From Nitriliruptoraceae bacterium (lineage in GTDB: Bacteria; Actinomycetota; Nitriliruptoria; Nitriliruptorales; Nitriliruptoraceae), in the NCBI GenBank assembly GCA_007125475.1, contig SLDB01000030.1:1-18326 (forward strand): 18,326 bases of DNA. Direction: 5' to 3'. The notes beneath the pieces are model-generated. The model was not told where the DNA came from, searched no databases, and worked only from the letters and a program-made list of their open reading frames with translations. This document shows positions 13,438-18,326 of this stretch, in pieces (within the stretch, counting starts at the first letter, position 1; each line of letters opens with the position of its first letter). A program made the translations under genes and the position numbers.

Positions 13438-14502
13438 GTGAAGGGCCTGGTGCTCGCGGGGGGATCCGGGACGCGCCTGCGCCCGATCACGTTCTCCTCG
13501 GCGAAACAGCTGGTCCCCGTGGCGAACCGACCGATCCTCTTCCACGCCCTCGACCAGCTCGCCGACGCCGGTGTGCGACAGGTCGGCGTCGTCGTCGGCG
13601 AGCACGGCGACGAGGTCCGAACCGCCGTCGGTGACGGCGAGGCGTTCGGGCTCGAGGTCACGTTCATCCGGCAACCGAGGCCCCTGGGGATCGCCCACGC
13701 CCTGCTCACGGCCGAGGAGTTCCTCGACGGCGACGACGTCGTCCTGTTCCTCGGCGACAACCTCGTCGAAGGTGGGGTGACGTCGTTGGTCCACCGCTTC
13801 GCGTCGGAGCGTCCGACCGCCCAGCTGTTGGTGAAGGACGTCGACGACCCGAGTGCGTTCGGTGTCGCGGTGGTCCGCGACGGCGTGGTGCAACGCCTCG
13901 TCGAGAAGCCGGCCGAGCCCCCGTCGTCGTCGGCGCTGGTCGGGGTGTACCTGCTCAGCCACGACGTCCTGGAGGCGGCACGGCGGATCGCACCGTCGCT
14001 GCGGGGCGAGCTTGAGATCACCGACGCGTTGCAGCGGTGCATCGACGACGGGGGTCGGGTGCAGGCGACCGAGTTGTCCGGGTGGTGGCTCGACACGGGG
14101 AAGAAGGACGACGTCCTCGATGCCAACCGCCTCCTGTTGGCGGAGCTCACCGGCCGCGTCGACGGGGTCGTCGACGCGGCGTCACGCCTGACGGGGACCG
14201 TGGTGGTCGAGCCCGGCGCCCGGGTGCGCGGCTCGTCGCTGCACGGACCGGTCGTGATCGGTGCCGGGACGCGGGTCACCGACGCCGTCGTCGGCCCCGA
14301 CACCTCGGTCGGTGAGCGCTGCGAGCTCGTCGACTGTGAGGTCGTCGACTCGGTGGTGATGGCCGACAGCCGGATCGACGGGGTCGGCCGGATCGAGCAC
14401 TGCCTCGTCGGCCGGCGGGTCACCCTCGCCGCCGGCGGGGGGGTCGCGCACCGCATCGTCGCCGGTGACGACTCCTTCCTCGAGTTGCGGGGCGGGTCGT
14501 GA
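13438..14502 (+). CDS. rmlA: glucose-1-phosphate thymidylyltransferase, long form
   Basis: The 354-residue enzyme makes dTDP-glucose from dTTP and glucose-1-phosphate, the first step to dTDP-rhamnose. Motifs are LAGGSGTRLRP (6-16) with SAKQLVPVANRP (21-32), FLGDN (104-108, metal-binding Asp107), EKP (156-158) and WWLDTG (216-221). The C-terminal left-handed beta-helix (about 245-330, PVVIGAGTRVTDAVVGPDTS type hexapeptides) is typical of the long StrD-like form, not the roughly 290-residue RmlA of enterobacteria. It starts at GTG 13438 after GGGAGG. A 60-base gap separates it from the LCP gene; its stop overlaps the rmlB start. The long form is also seen for sugars other than rhamnose, but the neighbours favour rhamnose. 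Confidence 0.88.
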   Translation: MKGLVLAGGSGTRLRPITFSSAKQLVPVANRPILFHALDQLADAGVRQVGVVVGEHGDEVRTAVGDGEAFGLEVTFIRQPRPLGIAHALLTAEEFLDGDDVVLFLGDNLVEGGVTSLVHRFASERPTAQLLVKDVDDPSAFGVAVVRDGVVQRLVEKPAEPPSSSALVGVYLLSHDVLEAARRIAPSLRGELEITDALQRCIDDGGRVQATELSGWWLDTGKKDDVLDANRLLLAELTGRVDGVVDAASRLTGTVVVEPGARVRGSSLHGPVVIGAGTRVTDAVVGPDTSVGERCELVDCEVVDSVVMADSRIDGVGRIEHCLVGRRVTLAAGGGVAHRIVAGDDSFLELRGGS

Positions 14503-15494
14503 GGCGGGTGCTGGTCACCGGCGGTGCCGGGTTCGTCGGGGCTCACGTGGTCCGCCACGCGTTGGCGAGCGACCCGACGCTCGAGGTCATCTCCCTCGAC
14601 GCGCTGACGTACGCCGGCTCCCGGGCGCGCCTCGCCGACGTCGACGACGATCCCCGCCACCGGTTCGTGCAGGGCGACATCCGGGACTCCGCGCTGGTCG
14701 ACCGGCTCGTCGCCGACGTCGACGCGGTGCTCCACCTCGCCGCGGAGACCCACGTCGACCGGTCCATCGACGCGCCCCGTCGGTTCTCCGAAGTCAACGT
14801 CACCGGGGCCGGGGTCGTGTTCGAGGCCTGTCGCCGGGCCGGGGTACGGCGGGTGCTGCACGTCTCCACGGACGAGGTGTACGGACCCGTTCCGGCTCCA
14901 CACAGCGCCGACGAGGAACGCCGACTCGCGCCGAGCAGCCCCTACGCCGCGTCGAAGGCGGCCGCCGACCTCCTCGCCGGGTCGTACGCGGTGACGTACG
15001 ACCACCCGATCATGGTGTCCCGGCCGACGAACACGTTCGGGGTGTTCCAGCACCCCGAGAAGGTGGTGCCGCTGTTCGTGACGCACCGCATCGACGGTCT
15101 GGCCCTCCCGGTGTACGGCGACGGTCGTCACCGACGCCAGTGGCTCGGTGCCGAGGATCACGCGGCGGCGCAGTGGCTGCTGCTCACCGAAGGCGAGCCG
15201 GGAGAGGTGTACAACGTCGGCGGGGGGGAGGAACGCAGCACCCTCGAGCTCGCCCGGGCCGTCCTGGACCGGTTCGGGGGCGGCGACGAGTGGATCTCCC
15301 ACACCGACGACCGGCCCGGTCACGACGTGCGGTACGCGGTCGACGGCCGCCGCCTCGCCCGCCTCGGGTTCACGCCACGGCGCGGGTTCGACGAGGTCCT
15401 CGACGAGGTGGTGGCGTGGTACCGGGCCAACGAGGCGTGGTGGCGTCCGCTTCGGGGTCTTGGTGCGGCCCGCCGACACGGAGTGGTGTCGTGA
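14499..15494 (+). CDS. rmlB: dTDP-glucose 4,6-dehydratase
   Basis: This 331-residue extended short-chain dehydrogenase converts dTDP-glucose to dTDP-4-keto-6-deoxyglucose with bound NAD. It has GGAGFVG (8-14) for NAD, SLDALTYAG (32-40), LAAETHVDRSI (80-90), the dehydratase signature STDEVYG (123-129, Asp125 and Glu126) and Tyr149-x3-Lys153. RRQWLGAEDHA and the RPTNTFGVFQHPEK block follow the RmlB pattern, with Phe in place of the usual Tyr in NxYG. Its GTG start overlaps the rmlA stop by four bases (GTGA, 14499-14502), and its TGA overlaps the rmlD ATG by one base, so translation is coupled on both sides. Confidence 0.93.
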   Translation: MRRVLVTGGAGFVGAHVVRHALASDPTLEVISLDALTYAGSRARLADVDDDPRHRFVQGDIRDSALVDRLVADVDAVLHLAAETHVDRSIDAPRRFSEVNVTGAGVVFEACRRAGVRRVLHVSTDEVYGPVPAPHSADEERRLAPSSPYAASKAAADLLAGSYAVTYDHPIMVSRPTNTFGVFQHPEKVVPLFVTHRIDGLALPVYGDGRHRRQWLGAEDHAAAQWLLLTEGEPGEVYNVGGGEERSTLELARAVLDRFGGGDEWISHTDDRPGHDVRYAVDGRRLARLGFTPRRGFDEVLDEVVAWYRANEAWWRPLRGLGAARRHGVVS

Positions 15495-16372
15495 TGCGCG
15501 TCCTGCTCACCGGCGCGGGGGGGCAGCTCGCCGTCGACCTCGTCGAGGCGTTCGCCGACACCGTCCTCACCGCGGTGCCGCGCACCGAGCTCGACGTCAC
15601 CGACGAAGCCGCCGTCAGCACCGTCGTCCGTGCCGTGGCACCCGACGTGGTGCTCAACACCGCGGGTCTCACGGACGTCGACGCCTGCGAGCACGACCCC
15701 GAGGCGGCCCACGCGGTCCACGCGCTCGGTCCGTGGTGGCTGGCGACCGCGTGCCGAGACGTCGGGGCCCGCCTGGTGACCTTCTCCACCGACCACGTCT
15801 TCGGGGGTGCGGTCCCGGCCGGTGCCGCCGACACCGGCTACGGGGAGGCGGACGCCCCCGCCCCCGTGAACCGGTACGGACGGTCGAAGGCGGCCGGCGA
15901 GGCGCTGGTCCGCGAGACGCTGGCGGCGCACCACCTGGTCCGTACCTCGTGGTTCATGGGGGTGCACGGCTCCGGGTTCGCCACCGCGATCCTGGCCCAG
16001 GCCGCCGCCGGCACCCCGCTCGACGTCGTCGACGACCAGGTCGGGAGCCCGACCTCGACCCGTGACCTCGCCCAGGCCGTGCGGCGCCTCGTCGCCGCGC
16101 GCCGGTTCGGGACGATCCACCTCGCCAACTCCGGGTCCTGCTCGCGGTTCGCGCTGGCCGAAGCGCTCCTCGAGGACGGTGGCCACGACACCCCGGTCCG
16201 TGCGGTCCCGACGTCCGCGGCGCCAGGCGGTGCCCGGCGTCCGGCGTTCTCGCCCCTGGACACCACCCACGCGGCGTCGTTGGGCCTCGGGCTGCCGCCG
16301 TGGCGCGAGGCCGTCGCCCGCTTCGTCGACGACCTCGTCGACACCGGGCGACACACGCGGGGCCGTGCGTGA
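15494..16372 (+). CDS. rmlD: dTDP-4-dehydrorhamnose reductase
   Basis: The 292-residue NAD(P)H-dependent reductase gives dTDP-L-rhamnose. Motifs are LLTGAGGQLA (4-13), NTAGLTDVDACEHDP (55-69), FSTDHVFGG (97-105), VNRYGRSKAAGE (125-136, Tyr128 and Lys132 as the catalytic pair), DDQVGSPTSTRDLA (170-183) and RRPAFSPLDT (228-237). The common STDYVF motif here has His for Tyr, not a catalytic position. No rmlC (3,5-epimerase) lies between rmlB and rmlD, so the epimerase must be elsewhere, or the sugar differs. ATG 15494 overlaps the rmlB stop (TGATG); GTG 15491 is an alternative start. Confidence 0.9.
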   Translation: MRVLLTGAGGQLAVDLVEAFADTVLTAVPRTELDVTDEAAVSTVVRAVAPDVVLNTAGLTDVDACEHDPEAAHAVHALGPWWLATACRDVGARLVTFSTDHVFGGAVPAGAADTGYGEADAPAPVNRYGRSKAAGEALVRETLAAHHLVRTSWFMGVHGSGFATAILAQAAAGTPLDVVDDQVGSPTSTRDLAQAVRRLVAARRFGTIHLANSGSCSRFALAEALLEDGGHDTPVRAVPTSAAPGGARRPAFSPLDTTHAASLGLGLPPWREAVARFVDDLVDTGRHTRGRA

Positions 16373-17310
16373 GCGGCGGGGTGGGAGTACCGAGCAGCAG
16401 CCGTGCGTCCCCGGAGCCGGTGGCGGCGCCCGACGTCGTCCTCGTCACGCACCGGACCCGGGCGCAGCTGCTGCGTGCGCTCGGATCGCTCCCGGTGCGT
16501 GACGACCGACGGATCGTGGTCGTCGACACGGGCTCCGAGGACGGGACCGTGGCGGCGGTGCGGTCACGCCGCCCCGACGTGCGGGTGCTGCCGCTGGCCA
16601 ACGCCGGGTTCGGTCGGGGCGCCAACGCCGGGGTGCGCGCCTGCACCTCGGAGTTCGTGATCGTCGCCAACGCCGACGTCCGGTTCGGTGCCGGCGCCGA
16701 CGAACAGCTGGCGGCCTGCCTCGCCGGCGACTCCGGGCTCGGTGCCGTCGGACCGTTGGTGCGCTACCCGGGCGGGGAGGTGCAGGCCTCCGCTCGCCGC
16801 ATCCCGTCGGTCGCCGACGCCCTCGCCCACGCGGTGCTGGGTCGCATCGCCCCAGGGAACCGGTTCACGCGGCGGTACCACGCCCTCGACCGGGTCGCTT
16901 CCGAGGCCCGGGACGTCGCGTGGCTCTCCGGGTGCGTCATGGCGTTGCGACGCGAGGCCTTCGAGGACCTCGGCGGCTTCGACCCCGGCTACTTCCTCTA
17001 CCTCGAGGACGTCGACCTCGGCGAACGGCTCCGGGCAGCCGGCTGGCGGCTGCGTTTCACGCCGACCGCGACCGTCTGGCACGACGTCGGAGCTGCCACC
17101 GCCCACCGACGGTTCCGCTCGTTGGTCGCGCACGCACGCAGCCTCGACCGGTACCTGCGCGGCCGCACCCGGTCACCCTGGGGCGGTGTGGCCCGGGCCG
17201 GGTGGGTGCCGGCGCTCGCGGCGTGGGTGGTGGTGACCTGGGGGCTCGAGCGCGTCCTGGGCAGCGCCCGCAGCTCCACGGGGGAACGCATCAAGGCGGC
17301 GCGGTCGTGA
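16369..17310 (+). CDS. wbbL: GT2 family glycosyltransferase, WbbL-like rhamnosyltransferase
   Basis: The 313-residue GT-A enzyme carries VVDTGSEDGT (51-60), NAGFGRGANAGVR (78-90), VANADV (99-104, the DXD equivalent) and LSGCVMALRREAFEDLGGFD (186-205), followed by YFLYLEDVDLGERLRAAGW with the ED base at 213-214. This is the pattern of mycobacterial WbbL, which adds rhamnose from dTDP-rhamnose to decaprenyl-PP-GlcNAc to make the linker between peptidoglycan and wall polymer. A hydrophobic stretch at about 279-292 may associate with the membrane. The GTG start overlaps the rmlD stop (GTGA, 16369-16372). Its place right after rmlD matches Rv3266c-Rv3265c as I recall it. The acceptor is inferred, not shown. 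Confidence 0.83.
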   Translation: MSGGVGVPSSSRASPEPVAAPDVVLVTHRTRAQLLRALGSLPVRDDRRIVVVDTGSEDGTVAAVRSRRPDVRVLPLANAGFGRGANAGVRACTSEFVIVANADVRFGAGADEQLAACLAGDSGLGAVGPLVRYPGGEVQASARRIPSVADALAHAVLGRIAPGNRFTRRYHALDRVASEARDVAWLSGCVMALRREAFEDLGGFDPGYFLYLEDVDLGERLRAAGWRLRFTPTATVWHDVGAATAHRRFRSLVAHARSLDRYLRGRTRSPWGGVARAGWVPALAAWVVVTWGLERVLGSARSSTGERIKAARS

Positions 17311-18326
17311 CGGCGATACGCGAGGCGATGATCGTCGCCGGCGGTGCCGGACGCCGGTTGTGGCCGTTGACGCGGGACACGCCCAAACCGCTCCTGGAGC
17401 TGTGCGGCACCCCGTTCCTGGTCGGGGTGCTGCGACGCCTCGCGGCGGTAGGTGTTCGTCGTACCGTCCTCGTCGTCGGGGCTGACACGGCGCCGTTCGC
17501 CGTCCTCTCCGGGCCGGCCCGGCAGCTCGGCATCGAGTTGGTGTTCGCCGCCGAGCCGGAGCCGCTGGACACCGCCGGCGGGGTGCGTGGCGCCCTCGAT
17601 CACGTCTCGGGACCGTTCCTGGTCCTCAACGGGGACATCCTCACCGACCTCGATCTCACGGCCCTGATCGCCGCCCATCGGCGTTCCGAGGCCGATGCCA
17701 CCCTGGCGCTCACCCGGGTCGACGACGTCTCGTCCTACGGGGTCTGCGTGCGTCGGGGCACCCGGATCACGGGCTTCCTCGAGAAGCCGGACCCGGGCAC
17801 CGTCCCCGGTCAGGACACCGTGAACGCCGGGACCTACGTCCTCGAACCCGCGGCACTGCAGCGGTTCCCCACCGGACGGCTGTCGTTCGAGCGTGACGTC
17901 TTCCCGGGCCTGTTGGAGGCCTCGGCGGTGATCGAAGGGTTCGTCTCGGACGCGGTGTGGGCCGACCTGGGTACCCCCGGCCGCCTCCTCGAGGGCCATC
18001 GCCTCGTCCTCGACGGTTCGGTGTCGTGGCCGCCCCTGGGAGACGTCCCCGAGCGTGAGCGACGGGTGTGGGTGGCCGACGACGCCGTCGTCGACCCCGC
18101 CGCGCGGTTGCACGCCCCGGTGGTCGTCGCCGCCGGTGCCGTGGTCGCCGGTGGCGCGAGCGTCGGGCCGTACACCGTGCTGGGCGCCGGCGGTCGGGTC
18201 GGTGAGGGGGCCCGGGTCGCCTGGAGCGTGCTGAACACCGGCGCCGTGGTCGGTCACGGTGCCCGGCTGGACGACGCCCTGGTCGGGGCGTCCGCCGTCA
18301 TCGGTGCCGGGTCGTCGGTGGGGTCC
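17307..18326 (+). CDS. sugar-phosphate nucleotidyltransferase, GMPP/ManC-like (3' end beyond window)
   Basis: The frame is open from GTG 17307 to the window edge (340 codons) with no stop. The N-terminal catalytic domain has AGGAGRRLWPLTRDTPKPLL (residues 11-30), LVLNGDIL (105-112, Asp110 metal ligand), FLEKPD (157-162) and TVNAGTYVLEP. From about 255 on, hexapeptide repeats (VVVAAGAVVAGGASVGPYTV) begin a left-handed beta-helix. This is the build of eukaryote-type mannose-1-phosphate guanylyltransferases, and mycobacterial ManB/Rv3264c follows wbbL in the same way, so GDP-mannose synthesis is the best guess; other NDP-sugars are possible. Its start overlaps the glycosyltransferase stop by 4 bases (GTGA); ATG 17328 is an alternative. 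Probably only the last 20 or so residues are missing. Confidence 0.85.
   Translation, partial: MTAIREAMIVAGGAGRRLWPLTRDTPKPLLELCGTPFLVGVLRRLAAVGVRRTVLVVGADTAPFAVLSGPARQLGIELVFAAEPEPLDTAGGVRGALDHVSGPFLVLNGDILTDLDLTALIAAHRRSEADATLALTRVDDVSSYGVCVRRGTRITGFLEKPDPGTVPGQDTVNAGTYVLEPAALQRFPTGRLSFERDVFPGLLEASAVIEGFVSDAVWADLGTPGRLLEGHRLVLDGSVSWPPLGDVPERERRVWVADDAVVDPAARLHAPVVVAAGAVVAGGASVGPYTVLGAGGRVGEGARVAWSVLNTGAVVGHGARLDDALVGASAVIGAGSSVGS

Noticed and set aside
14430..14450. A run of seven G near the end of rmlA as a possible frameshift site.
   Set aside because: The rmlA frame continues unchanged through it to a stop that overlaps rmlB in the expected way.
14465..15493. An upstream extension of the rmlD frame over rmlB (635 codons).
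   Set aside because: It is an Arg/Gly/Pro-rich shadow of rmlB; the Rossmann motif of RmlD starts at residue 4 from ATG 15494.
1..18326. Mobile elements, CRISPR arrays, tRNA or rRNA genes, defence islands.
   Set aside because: I saw no transposase or integrase motifs, no regularly spaced repeats, no tRNA-like cloverleaf, and base composition is even across the window.

Overview
This is a very GC-rich window (most third codon positions are G or C, and GTG starts are frequent). Genes are densely packed and there is no rRNA, tRNA, IS element, phage gene or CRISPR array. An acyl-CoA carboxylase epsilon subunit, a TIGR03089-family protein and a WbbL-like rhamnosyltransferase beside LCP proteins all point to Actinomycetota. 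The archaeal-looking MgtE plus PhoU/TrkA-C pair and the loose operon structure suggest a deep-branching lineage (Nitriliruptoria or Acidimicrobiia type), but the sequence alone does not settle this.

Layout. 1-411: end of an upstream frame and a cupredoxin domain whose frame is cut by an in-frame TAG. 507-2347 (minus): acyl-CoA carboxylase epsilon and beta (propionyl-CoA type). 2453-3256 (plus): biotin-protein ligase, divergent from the carboxylase across a 105-bp region with a perfect 7-bp inverted repeat. 3407-4549 (plus): acyl-CoA dehydrogenase. 4599-5399 (plus): unrecognised protein. 5461-7910 (minus): double-repeat MgtE/SLC41-like transporter translationally coupled to a double PhoU-TrkA_C protein. 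8082-9872 (plus): second, long acyl-CoA dehydrogenase, probably leaderless. 9888-10586 (minus): TIGR03089 protein. 10797-18326 (plus): a cell-envelope operon of a degenerate LCP-LytR_C protein, an active LCP protein, RmlA (long form), RmlB, RmlD, a GT2 rhamnosyltransferase and a nucleotidyltransferase that runs off the window.

How it works together. The left half handles acyl-CoA metabolism: carboxylation of propionyl-CoA by a biotin enzyme, the ligase that biotinylates the carrier, and two acyl-CoA dehydrogenases. The right half makes dTDP-rhamnose (rmlC is absent), transfers rhamnose to a lipid-linked precursor, and attaches a glycopolymer to the wall through LCP proteins. As I recall it, the same families occur in the same order in Mycobacterium tuberculosis (accE5-accD5-birA ... 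fadE25 ... Rv3268-Rv3267-rmlD-wbbL1-manB), so the window looks like an ancient conserved actinobacterial neighbourhood rather than an acquired island. The least explained parts are the catalytically degenerate LCP protein paired with an active one, the MgtE/PhoU-TrkA_C module in which both partners are internally duplicated, and the regulatory palindromes in the divergent regions.
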